A stretch of DNA of 47,849 nucleotides from JACCYQ01 sp036675565. Its GTDB lineage: Bacteria; Bacteroidota; Bacteroidia; Chitinophagales; Chitinophagaceae. The DNA lies in contig JAKFER010000116.1 of the NCBI GenBank assembly GCA_036675565.1, positions 1-47,849 of the forward strand, given 5' to 3'. The position numbers were made by a program, and so were the translations under genes. Numbering within the stretch: the stretch's first letter is position 1; each line of letters opens with the position of its first letter. Under the pieces are notes generated by a model. It saw only the letters and a list, made by a program, of their open reading frames with translations, had not been told where the DNA came from and did not search any database. Of this stretch, positions 8,620-16,379 are shown piece by piece.

Positions 8620-9602
8620 TCCAACTCCTGTTGCAATTTTAAATATGGATGATCCATTTGTAACTTTGTTGTTTTATTCAAAAAAGACTCGAGAAATTGT
8701 TGATGTGCAATAGTTCCCAATTGAAATGGACGATGGTTTCGGGCAGTGACTATAGCTTCAACCTGCTTTAATAGATCAATGGAACGATCGTCCATGCAGG
8801 TTTTTACAAAATGATCAAACACAAATTGCGTAGCCTGGCGATTAGGATGCACCAGGTCTTCATTATAAAACCTGTAATCTCTTAAAACATCTATAACCAG
8901 TTCATAAGCCGGGAAATAAAAAAGCCTGTCAAATTTATTCACCATGTGATGAATGGTTTCAATTAACCGGGCCTTACTTTGGTTGTTTTCTACAATGCCA
9001 TCTTTAATATGACGAACAGGACTAACGGTAAAGAGTAATTTTAATTTGGGATTGAAATGAAACAATTGATGTATACAATTATCCATAGCCGTAACCATTT
9101 CCGTTATGGATAATAAATTTTTCTGAAACCATGTGGATGGTGCTTTATGGCAATTGGCTACGGATTGAATTGTTTCACCGGTTTTTTCATCCAATAACCG
9201 GTACGAAAAAGATGTTCCAAAAGTTAATATCAGCCAATCAGCTTTTTGCAGAAAAGCATGTGCTGACTCCTGGTGATGGTTTATACGTTCAAGGACATGG
9301 AGCTTATCTGGTCCTGAAAATTTTGAATGATGTTGCCAGCTTTGCCACAATCCATTCCTTTCAAAAATATCATGCTCTGTGTATTTCTTCAACTGGATGT
9401 ATGATACCAGGTTTTTACATATACTAATGGGATCATAAATTATTCCATTGGGGTTTTGTAAAACATTAAATTTTAATTCGCTTAATGAATTGCCAATATG
9501 CTCGGTAAAACAGGAGCCAATAAGCATTAAATGCTGGTCATAAGAAATGGAAACAGGTAATTTTTTTACAGGCATATCAAGCATCAGGTTCATAAGCATC
9601 AT
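8589..9602 (-). CDS. GSCFA domain protein
   Basis: The family is named after its motif, visible here as LMLIGSCFTEHIGNSL near the N-terminus. The 337-residue protein also has LILTFGTSFSYRL, FTVSPVRHIKDGI and NEDLVHPNRQATQFVF; a GS-containing N-terminal block and a C-terminal DxxHPN are arranged as in SGNH/GDSL-type hydrolases. That hydrolase-like reading is inference; no substrate is known to me. Its start codon overlaps the stop of the upstream lyase-like gene (TAATG on the minus strand), so the two are very likely translated together. Several Met codons near the start leave its exact position open by up to nine residues. Confidence 0.85.
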   Translation of the reverse strand: MMLMNLMLDMPVKKLPVSISYDQHLMLIGSCFTEHIGNSLSELKFNVLQNPNGIIYDPISICKNLVSYIQLKKYTEHDIFERNGLWQSWQHHSKFSGPDKLHVLERINHHQESAHAFLQKADWLILTFGTSFSYRLLDEKTGETIQSVANCHKAPSTWFQKNLLSITEMVTAMDNCIHQLFHFNPKLKLLFTVSPVRHIKDGIVENNQSKARLIETIHHMVNKFDRLFYFPAYELVIDVLRDYRFYNEDLVHPNRQATQFVFDHFVKTCMDDRSIDLLKQVEAIVTARNHRPFQLGTIAHQQFLESFLNKTTKLQMDHPYLKLQQELDYFSTNSEIL

Positions 9603-10465
9603 TATTTTATAAATATTTCATCCGCCAAAATTTTTGCTTCAGCCAATGCATCCATATTAATATCCTGTAAAAATCCCTTTGATTGAAAATAATTTATCAT
9701 CAGGTCCGTATTCATGTTCCCTACCAAAGTATTTCCCGCCATGGGACAACCACCAATCCCCTTTAATGCCCCATCAAAACGAAAACACCCCGCATTAAGG
9801 GCAGCTTCCAGTTTTTCTTTCCAGTTATCTGGGGTAGAATGAAGATGAACCCCTATTTCTTTTCCAGGCAATGTTTGAATGATGTGTTTGGTAACAGATC
9901 CCACTTGTTGCGCAGTTGCGAGACCAACAGTATCTGCAAGAGAAAATATTTCTATATCAAATTCCTGCAAACGTTCCATCCATTGAAAAACGATTTCTTC
10001 CGAATATGCATCCCCATAAGGATTACCAAAACCCATTGAAATATAAACCACCAGTTTCTTGTGATGTTTATTACAAATTTCCTGGATAGCCTCTACCCTT
10101 TTTAAAGACTCCAGTAATCCGGATGATGTATTTCGTTGCTGGAAAGTTTCAGAAACTGAAAATGGAAATCCCAGGTAAGTAATCTCGTCAAATAAAACAG
10201 CCTCTTCTGCGCCTCGAACGTTTGCAATAATAGCCAGCAACTTGGTTTTTCCCTGATCTAAATGCAGTTTTGGAATCACCTGTTTTGTATCGGCCATCTG
10301 CGGTATTGATTTCGCAGAAACAAAACTGCCAAAGTCCAGCGTATCAAACCCAACCTTTAATAGCGCATTCAGGTATGCAATCTTTTTTTCAGTCGGGATA
10401 AATTTCTCCCAACCCTGCATTGCATCCCGTGGACATTCAATGAGTTTTATTTTAGTTGACTGCAT
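9602..10465 (-). CDS. mvaB: Hydroxymethylglutaryl-CoA lyase family protein
   Basis: HMG-CoA lyase cleaves 3-hydroxy-3-methylglutaryl-CoA to acetyl-CoA and acetoacetate, the last step of leucine degradation. The 287-residue TIM barrel keeps the key residues: ECPRDAMQG (R13, D14), GVHLHST (H207, H209, metal ligands) and KGIGGCPMAGN (C240). A related HMGL-like aldolase with another acyl-CoA substrate is possible, since no other leucine-pathway gene is nearby. The gene is followed by GSCFA with overlapping TAATG. Its promoter box lies only 4 nt before the ATG. Confidence 0.85.
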   Translation of the reverse strand: MQSTKIKLIECPRDAMQGWEKFIPTEKKIAYLNALLKVGFDTLDFGSFVSAKSIPQMADTKQVIPKLHLDQGKTKLLAIIANVRGAEEAVLFDEITYLGFPFSVSETFQQRNTSSGLLESLKRVEAIQEICNKHHKKLVVYISMGFGNPYGDAYSEEIVFQWMERLQEFDIEIFSLADTVGLATAQQVGSVTKHIIQTLPGKEIGVHLHSTPDNWKEKLEAALNAGCFRFDGALKGIGGCPMAGNTLVGNMNTDLMINYFQSKGFLQDINMDALAEAKILADEIFIK

Positions 10466-10469
10466 GAGG

Positions 10470-10477
10470 CAAAGTTA
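10470..10477 (-). promoter_or_regulatory. -7 box directly before the HMG-CoA lyase gene
   Basis: The minus strand reads TAACTTTG, an exact TAnnTTTG, then four bases (CCTC) and the ATG at 10465. If used, transcription would begin at or within a base or two of the start codon. A TTG lies about 25 nt upstream, slightly beyond the usual spacing. Confidence 0.5.
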
Positions 10478-10714
10478 AGTTTCTGAATTTATTGGTCCGG
10501 TTCAATTAAACTGGTAAAACTGTTTAGTAATAATTGCAAATCGTTGAAGGGCTATCGCATTTTATACTAAAAGTAAATACTCCAGCTTTTCAATTGATTC
10601 AAAACAAATGAAAATTACTAAATGAACAATGTCAAATGCTAAAATCAATTAGGAATCGCATTGGAGTAAAAATAGATTGCAGCAGGATCATTCTTACACC
10701 AAAACATACAACTC

Positions 10715-11269
10715 ATGAAATGGATACTATTCTGCTGCATGCTTCTACCCTTCCAAAATTTCATTTTTTCCCAGGAAACTATTCCCGCAAAAAAGAAAAC
10801 TTATAAAGTAACTATTTATGATCAGAAATCTAAAAGATTCCAGGGTTACCTGCAAAATATCGGGGATAGTACAGTATCAATTATTCAACCCCGAACCTTG
10901 TTTGGCGGAACAGGAAAAGGAGAGTTGGTCCATTATCCTGATATCTCATCCATCACCCTTAAAAGAAAAGGTAATGTAGAAAAAGGAATAATTCTTGGAA
11001 TGGTGGGCGGATTTTTAATTGGTGCAATTATCGGGATGTCTGCCGGTGATGATCCTGTATTAATTCCCTCCCAACCCGATTTTTTACGATTTAAAGCTGA
11101 AGAAAAAGCTTTAGTTGGTGGCTTTCTTCTTAGTCCCTTTGGCTTGGCTGTAGGAGGTTTAATTGGCGAATTGACTAAAAAGAAGTTTAGGATCAATGGT
11201 AAGAAAGAAGATTTTGAAACCATGCGTATATATACACTTGAAAAGATCTATGCTCCCGCAAAACACTGA
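10715..11269 (+). CDS. Secreted protein with glycine-rich membrane-like segments, unknown function
   Basis: I do not recognise this 184-residue protein. It has a signal peptide (MKWILFCCMLLPFQNFIFSQ) and a short beta-rich stretch (YKVTIYDQKSKRFQGYLQNI...DSTVSII). Two glycine-rich hydrophobic segments follow, GMVGGFLIGAIIGMSAG and GGFLLSPFGLAVGGLIGEL, like glycine-zipper membrane hairpins, and then a basic tail. The layout suggests an envelope protein inserted by the two segments. It precedes the TonB-dependent receptor by about 200 nt and is probably a separate transcription unit. About 250 nt of AT-rich sequence without a gene separates it from the divergent lyase. Confidence 0.7.
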   Translation: MKWILFCCMLLPFQNFIFSQETIPAKKKTYKVTIYDQKSKRFQGYLQNIGDSTVSIIQPRTLFGGTGKGELVHYPDISSITLKRKGNVEKGIILGMVGGFLIGAIIGMSAGDDPVLIPSQPDFLRFKAEEKALVGGFLLSPFGLAVGGLIGELTKKKFRINGKKEDFETMRIYTLEKIYAPAKH

Positions 11270-11328
11270 TAGATAATAAGATTGACTTACAAAACTGTTT
11301 CCTTGAAACCTGAGGGATTACCGAAAAC

Positions 11329-11361
11329 CTTAAACAGAGTAGGTATTTACTAAAACAGAGT
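11329..11361 (+). promoter_or_regulatory. Tandem 12-bp repeat upstream of the TonB-dependent receptor
   Basis: CTTAAACAGAGT (11329-11340) and CTAAAACAGAGT (11350-11361) match at 11 of 12 positions and are exactly 21 bp apart, two turns of the DNA helix, so both copies face the same side. They lie 107 nt upstream of the receptor ATG. An operator or activator site is a reasonable inference. Confidence 0.4.
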
Positions 11362-11467
11362 TTATGAAATGAATCACAAAAATCTCGAGCAAATACAGAA
11401 TCTATCGGGACGATGAAAATGTTTGTGATGAATTCCATGTGGCCAAAAAACAATAAAAAATACACAC

Positions 11468-14233
11468 ATGAAAAAAGAATTTAAACTGCTGATGCTGGTT
11501 TTAATTATAAACTCCAGCCTGGTTGCGCAACCTGCATCCATAACAGGAAAGGTTATGCATAAAGATTCAAACGAGAAACTGGTGGGTGTAACGGTGACCA
11601 TTAAGGGCACTACCGAAGCTACTATGACCGATGATAACGGTAATTTCAAACTCACAACCAAAAAGAACTTTCCGTTGACACTGGTTTTTTCATCTTCAGG
11701 ATTTGAAACACAGGAACAGGAGTTTCAATCTGCCAATGAAATAAACATCTTATTAAATCCAGCCATCTTACCCATTGAAGAAATTGTTATTGGAGGCAAT
11801 CGAATTGCCACAAGATTGATTGATGTCCCTGTTACCGTTGAAAGAATTGGCGCCCGCCAGATTGTAAATGCCCCAGCCAGTTCATATTATGACATGGCCG
11901 GTAATCTAAAAGGTGTAGATCTAACTACATCCAGCCTGACCTTTAAAACTATCAGCACAAGGGGATTCAATGGAAGTGGAAGCAGCCGTGTAAATCAATT
12001 GGTTGATGGAATGGATAACCAGGCACCCGGTTTGAACTTCTTTGTTGGAAATTTTTTGGGACTAACAGAATTGGATGTTGATAATATGGAGATTTTGTCC
12101 GGTGCATCCTCTGCGTTATACGGCCCGGGTGGCATGAATGGAACGGTATTAATCAACAGTAAAAGTCCTTTTAAATACCCGGGATTGAGTGTGCAGGTCA
12201 AGCAAGGTGTGATGAATGTAGATAAAAGCCAAAGAGATAAGGCCACGGCATTTTATGATTATTCATTTCGCTGGGCACAGTCTTTTAAAAATAAAATTGC
12301 TTTTAAAATTGGCGGCCAGTATATAAAAGCAACAGACTGGCTGGCCGGAGATACCAGCAATTACCAGCGTTCAGGAACTATTGGTAAAGTAGTTCCGGGA
12401 ACGCGGCAAACGGATCCTAATTATGATGGTGTAAATGTTTATGGTGATGAAATTTCTACGGATCTCAGGCTTTTTTTTGAACCTGCTATCTTACTAAATC
12501 CACAATTGGAGCCCGTATTATCACCATTCCTAACCAACCCACAAGCTGTTTCCCGTACAGGATATCATGAGAAAGATCTTGTTGATCCGGAAACAAAAAA
12601 CATTAAAATATCCGGGGCCCTTCATTATAAATTCACTGATAGACTGGAAGGTATTTTAGCTGGCTATTGGGCAACGGGCAATTCAGTTTATACTGGTAAT
12701 AACCGTTATGCATTAAAGGATATAAAATTGGGACAGTACAAGGTTGAACTTAAACATTCTAATTGGTTTTTAAGAAGTTTTACTACACAGGAAGATGCCG
12801 GTGAAGCTTACAGTGCAACCCTTACACCTATTTATTTAAATGAGGCATGGAAAAGAAGCTTGGATCCCAATAATTTGGACGGAAGTTGGTATCCACAATA
12901 CACACAGTCATTTATAACGCAGGCGGCAACTGTATATCAACAAAAATTTATGGAATCTGTAAATGCAGGTATGTCTCAGCAGGAGGCAATGGCTGCTGCG
13001 CAAAATGCCGTCATAAATGGTGCACCACAATTCCATGTTGGCGCCAGGGCTATTGCTGACATGGGACGACCTGTTCCTGGTTCACGTGAATTCAAACAAC
13101 TATTTGATGCCGTTAGAAAAGTGCCGATTCCAAATGGTGGCCTGTTTGTAGAAAAATCACAGTTATGGATGACCGAAGGACAATACAATTTATCAAACCT
13201 GGTAAAAGTTGCAGATGTTATTGTAGGAGCAAATTATAAAAAATACATTTTAGATTCTGATGGAACATTATTTATTGATGAACCCGGTCACCCGATCACT
13301 TTTAATGAAATTGGTGCCTATGCACAGGTTACCAAAAAATTACTGAATGATGTATTGACTTTATCCGCATCCGGCAGGTACGATAAAAACGAAGACTTCA
13401 AAGGCCAGTTTACACCAAGAGCTACAGCTTTGATTAAAGTGGCAGAAAATAATAACATCAGGCTTTCTTACCAAACGGCCTATCGTTTTGCCACAACCCA
13501 GCAAAAATATATTATGCTTGATGTAGGTGAATATACATTGCTGGGTGGCTTACCCTGGATCATGGATACCATGAATGCTAAATCACATACGATTATTGAT
13601 CTGGGTACCATGCAACCTTTTGTTTATCGTGAATTGAAACCTGAAAATATGCGTTCCTTCGAAGTTGGTTACAAAGGTGCCATTGCAGATAAATTATTAA
13701 TTGATGCATATGCGTATATGGGTAAATATGAAAATTTCCTGGGTCGTAATGCTGTATATGTTGTAGAAAAAGACAAAGTTTATTCCACTGTATTGAACAG
13801 CAATACCAATGTAAAAACGCATGGATATGGATTGGGAATTGAATATGCGTTGCCATCAAATTTTAAAGTCTTCTTCAACGGTTATTCAGATGAACTCACT
13901 GATGTACCACAAGGTTTTCAATCATACTTTAATACACCTAAATACCGTGCAAATGCAGGTTTCTCAAATGCCGGTTTAGGTAAAAGCAAAAGAATAGGAT
14001 TTAATATTGTTTGGCGCTGGCAGGATGCATTTAACTGGGATGGCGAACTAGCCAATGGAGCTATACCTGCTTTTCACACAATTGATGGACAAGTCAATTA
14101 TAAATTTCCCAAGATTAAATCGATGATTAAAATTGGAGGAACCAACCTGTTGAACAGCTATTACAAAAATGGATTTGGAAATCCTTCAATTGGCGGATTG
14201 TATTATGCAAGTTTTGGATTCAATATTTTATAA
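11468..14233 (+). CDS. TonB-dependent outer-membrane receptor
   Basis: A 921-residue receptor that should import an unknown ligand across the outer membrane using TonB energy. In order: a signal peptide ending near SLVAQ, a carboxypeptidase-regulatory-like beta-sandwich (about 24-105; ITGKVMHKDSNEKLVGVTV), a plug domain with RLIDVPVTVERIGARQI, TRGFNG and SGASSALYGPGGMNGTVLI, then a 22-strand-type barrel ending in the expected aromatic pattern YYASFGFNIL. A long soluble-looking insertion around residues 450-560 includes the helical MSQQEAMAAAQNAVINGA and is probably an extracellular loop. Two lipoproteins follow, but no SusD homologue does, so it is not a classical Sus pair. Regulation may involve the repeat at 11329-11361. 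Confidence 0.9.
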   Translation: MKKEFKLLMLVLIINSSLVAQPASITGKVMHKDSNEKLVGVTVTIKGTTEATMTDDNGNFKLTTKKNFPLTLVFSSSGFETQEQEFQSANEINILLNPAILPIEEIVIGGNRIATRLIDVPVTVERIGARQIVNAPASSYYDMAGNLKGVDLTTSSLTFKTISTRGFNGSGSSRVNQLVDGMDNQAPGLNFFVGNFLGLTELDVDNMEILSGASSALYGPGGMNGTVLINSKSPFKYPGLSVQVKQGVMNVDKSQRDKATAFYDYSFRWAQSFKNKIAFKIGGQYIKATDWLAGDTSNYQRSGTIGKVVPGTRQTDPNYDGVNVYGDEISTDLRLFFEPAILLNPQLEPVLSPFLTNPQAVSRTGYHEKDLVDPETKNIKISGALHYKFTDRLEGILAGYWATGNSVYTGNNRYALKDIKLGQYKVELKHSNWFLRSFTTQEDAGEAYSATLTPIYLNEAWKRSLDPNNLDGSWYPQYTQSFITQAATVYQQKFMESVNAGMSQQEAMAAAQNAVINGAPQFHVGARAIADMGRPVPGSREFKQLFDAVRKVPIPNGGLFVEKSQLWMTEGQYNLSNLVKVADVIVGANYKKYILDSDGTLFIDEPGHPITFNEIGAYAQVTKKLLNDVLTLSASGRYDKNEDFKGQFTPRATALIKVAENNNIRLSYQTAYRFATTQQKYIMLDVGEYTLLGGLPWIMDTMNAKSHTIIDLGTMQPFVYRELKPENMRSFEVGYKGAIADKLLIDAYAYMGKYENFLGRNAVYVVEKDKVYSTVLNSNTNVKTHGYGLGIEYALPSNFKVFFNGYSDELTDVPQGFQSYFNTPKYRANAGFSNAGLGKSKRIGFNIVWRWQDAFNWDGELANGAIPAFHTIDGQVNYKFPKIKSMIKIGGTNLLNSYYKNGFGNPSIGGLYYASFGFNIL

Positions 14234-14276
14234 GGGCCCGATCATAACCTATAACCATTAAACAAGAAAATTCAAA

Positions 14277-14321
14277 AATCAGGTTCGGGAAAGCTGGCTG
14301 AATAAACCCCCGAACCTGATT
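14277..14321 (+). terminator. Large hairpin after the TonB-dependent receptor
   Basis: The 13-bp perfect arms AATCAGGTTCGGG (14277-14289) and CCCGAACCTGATT (14309-14321) enclose a 19-nt loop. There is no T-run after it, so it may be a weak terminator or an mRNA 3'-end stabiliser that sets different levels for the receptor and the downstream lipoprotein. Confidence 0.55.
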
Positions 14322-14332
14322 CAACGATTCTT
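14322..14332 (+). promoter_or_regulatory. CAACGATTCTT element, copy 1
   Basis: An 11-bp sequence ending 21 nt before the ATG of the lipoprotein at 14354. The identical sequence occurs 22 nt before the next lipoprotein gene (14891-14901). The same sequence at almost the same distance suggests a shared promoter part or regulator site. Confidence 0.35.
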
Positions 14333-14353
14333 AAAACTTAAAAATTTAGATAT

Positions 14354-14791
14354 ATGAAAAAGGTATTTTTATTTACTGCACTATGGATTGGTCTTTTTTC
14401 CATTGGTTGCAATAAAGATGATGAGGATACGGCTGCTTCCAAAAAGGATCTGCTTATTGCAGGTTCCTGGAAAATTACTGCTGTTGTTTCAGATGATGAT
14501 GGAGATGGCACTTATGAAACTAATGATTTCATTCAATTTTCAGATTGCTATACAGATAACTATTACACATTTAAAACCAATGGAGAACTTGAAATGAATG
14601 AAGGCGCTACGAAGTGTGATCCTGCCGATCCACAAACGGATACAGCAAACTGGCAATTAACCAATAATGAAACAACCCTGGTTATCGAAGGAGATAATTA
14701 TGCCATTGAGGAATTAAATACCAGCACCTTAAAATTAAAACAAACCTTTTCAGATAACAGAAGCAGCCTTGTTACGTTTTCAAAAAGGTAG
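14354..14791 (+). CDS. Lipocalin-like lipoprotein
   Basis: A 145-residue lipoprotein: the signal MKKVFLFTALWIGLFSIGC gives a modified Cys at residue 19, followed by an acidic linker (NKDDEDTAAS). The mature part has the short eight-strand pattern of Bacteroidota lipocalin-like domains, starting with LLIAGSWKITAV, then YYTFKTNGELEM, NWQLTNNETTLVIEGDNYAIEEL and LKLKQTFSDN. Two Cys residues (in SDCYTDN and TKCDPA) could form a disulfide. Such proteins often sit beside TonB-dependent receptors; a role in ligand capture is inference. The large hairpin at 14277-14321 separates it from the receptor gene. Confidence 0.75.
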   Translation: MKKVFLFTALWIGLFSIGCNKDDEDTAASKKDLLIAGSWKITAVVSDDDGDGTYETNDFIQFSDCYTDNYYTFKTNGELEMNEGATKCDPADPQTDTANWQLTNNETTLVIEGDNYAIEELNTSTLKLKQTFSDNRSSLVTFSKR

Positions 14792-14890
14792 CATTTTTAC
14801 CAAATCTTAAAATTTCTGATTTAATCCGTACTCATTTTTTTAACTTTTTCCATTTAGGTTACCAATTCCATTTTATGGTATTAACTTAAA

Positions 14891-14901
14891 CAACGATTCT
14901 T
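14891..14901 (+). promoter_or_regulatory. CAACGATTCTT element, copy 2
   Basis: The same 11 bp as at 14322-14332, here ending 22 nt before the ATG of the second lipoprotein gene at 14924. Confidence 0.35.
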
Positions 14902-14923
14902 TTAAAGAGTTAAAAAAAACACC

Positions 14924-15529
14924 ATGAAACCGATATCAGTCATTTTCATTTTTATTTTAGCCCTTGCCTCTTGCACCGTTCCCGGTAGTCTTCATCCACT
15001 AACAAAAAATGCTTCAGATTTATACTACAATCCTGAACTGGCTGGTCAATGGGAAGAAAGGGTCAATTCGCCTGATGAAACTTACCTGATAACCCCGGGT
15101 GATGATCCCAACGATCAAATTTATAATTGTGCTATCATTTCAAATGATAATAATAAGGACACTGCATATTTTTTTGTTCGCTTACTAAAGTTAAACGGTG
15201 TTAATTATATGGATTGCTGGTACAACCTGAAAAAAACAAAACAAACCAAAGACCTGGAATATTATAATGTACCCCGGCATTTCTTTTATAAAGTCAATAT
15301 CATTAATAAAGATTCCATTGAATTGTATTCCCCTGACATGGATGAAATTGGGGATCTGGTTAAAAATGGAAAAATCAAGCTGCAGATTACCGATCTCCAG
15401 TCATTAGATATTTCGGATGATTATCTTATTGTCAGTGAGACACCGGAACTGCAAAAAGCATTTATAGATCTGGAAAAATATGCATCCAGTGTTTATAAAG
15501 ACACATCAACTTTTACCCGCATGCACTAA
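14924..15529 (+). CDS. Lipoprotein of unknown function
   Basis: A 201-residue protein with a clear lipoprotein signal (MKPISVIFIFILALASC, Cys at residue 17). The mature part is mixed alpha/beta, beginning with a PGSLHPLTKNASDLYYNPEL segment and a GQWEERVNSPDETYLI strand that recalls lipocalin-like or 'DUF' lipoproteins of the phylum. I do not recognise a specific family. It follows the lipocalin-like gene by 132 nt of AT-rich sequence and shares an upstream 11-bp element with it, so the two may be co-regulated. Its last 24 nt overlap the convergent rlmB. Confidence 0.7.
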   Translation: MKPISVIFIFILALASCTVPGSLHPLTKNASDLYYNPELAGQWEERVNSPDETYLITPGDDPNDQIYNCAIISNDNNKDTAYFFVRLLKLNGVNYMDCWYNLKKTKQTKDLEYYNVPRHFFYKVNIINKDSIELYSPDMDEIGDLVKNGKIKLQITDLQSLDISDDYLIVSETPELQKAFIDLEKYASSVYKDTSTFTRMH

Positions 15530-16294
15530 TCTTTGATGCATGGCTTCATAAAGGATTACCCCCGTAGCTACGGAAACATTCAGTGATTCAAAATCATTGG
15601 CCATTGGAATTTTAAATGCCTTGTCACTTATCTTCAACAAAGCAGGATAAATTCCTTTTTCTTCACTACCCATAATAATAACAGAAGGACCTGTAAAATC
15701 ACATTCATGTAAAGTCTTTTCCGCTTTCATCTCACTTGCAAAAACGGAAAAACCATTCAGGTGTAATTCATCAACTGCTTTCATTAAACTGTTTACACGA
15801 CAAACCGTAATTTTTTCCAAAGCTCCCGCAGATGTAAGAATCGCATCTTCATTCAAAGCCCCTACTCCTTTATCAGGAATAATTAATGCATGAACACCCG
15901 TACTGTATGCTGTTCTGGCAATGCCGCCAATATTCCGCACATCTGTAATACCATCCAGCATTAAAAAAAGTGGGGATTCACCCTTTTCAACCAGGAAAGA
16001 AATGACTTCCTGCAATTCATAATATTTCACTTTCGATAACAATCCAATACAACCTTCATGGTTTTGAATATTAAAACTATCCAGTTTGGGAATGGGTACA
16101 TAATTGATTGGCACCCGGTGCATATTAGCCAGTTTGACTATTTCGTCTACCGCAGATCCCCGTGCATTATTTTGCAGGTAAATTCGGTCAAGTTGTTTGC
16201 CTGATTTCAATGCATCGATAACAGGTTGCAGACCCGGAACCAAAGTATTTTTCTTTGGTCTTGATTGCCTGGATGGTTGTCTGAAATTTTTCAC
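15506..16294 (-). CDS. rlmB: 23S rRNA 2'-O-ribose methyltransferase, RlmB/TrmH family
   Basis: A 262-residue SPOUT methyltransferase. The N-terminal substrate-binding part has VPGLQPVIDALKSGKQLDRI and NHEGCIGLL. The C-terminal knot domain has the three family motifs: DVRNIGGIARTAYSTGVHAL (motif 1), IIMGSEEKGIYP (motif 2) and IPMANDFESLNVSVATGVIL (motif 3, SAM-binding). RlmB methylates G2251 of 23S rRNA in E. coli; another TrmH-type RNA target is possible. The N-terminus is basic (KNFRQPSRQSRPKK), fitting RNA binding. It lies downstream of metK, whose terminator (16324-16357) separates them. Confidence 0.9.
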   Translation of the reverse strand: MKNFRQPSRQSRPKKNTLVPGLQPVIDALKSGKQLDRIYLQNNARGSAVDEIVKLANMHRVPINYVPIPKLDSFNIQNHEGCIGLLSKVKYYELQEVISFLVEKGESPLFLMLDGITDVRNIGGIARTAYSTGVHALIIPDKGVGALNEDAILTSAGALEKITVCRVNSLMKAVDELHLNGFSVFASEMKAEKTLHECDFTGPSVIIMGSEEKGIYPALLKISDKAFKIPMANDFESLNVSVATGVILYEAMHQRLVHAGKS

Positions 16295-16323
16295 TTACTA
16301 AAATTAAGTTTAGTTGATAAATA

Positions 16324-16357
16324 AAAAACTCTGCAAGATTTGTCCCACAGAGTTTTT
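16324..16357 (-). terminator. Intrinsic terminator of metK
   Basis: The perfect arms AAAAACTCTG (16324-16333) and CAGAGTTTTT (16348-16357) enclose a 14-nt loop. On the minus strand the stem runs into TTTTTTATTTAT. It starts 22 nt after the metK stop. Confidence 0.87.
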
Positions 16358-16379
16358 ATACTAGAAATACTGTATGTCT

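Noticed and set aside
11193..11465. Possible minus-strand gene upstream of the receptor
   Set aside because: It overlaps the end of the secreted-protein gene, has an unnatural amino acid mix rich in Phe and Cys, and no promoter or family resemblance.
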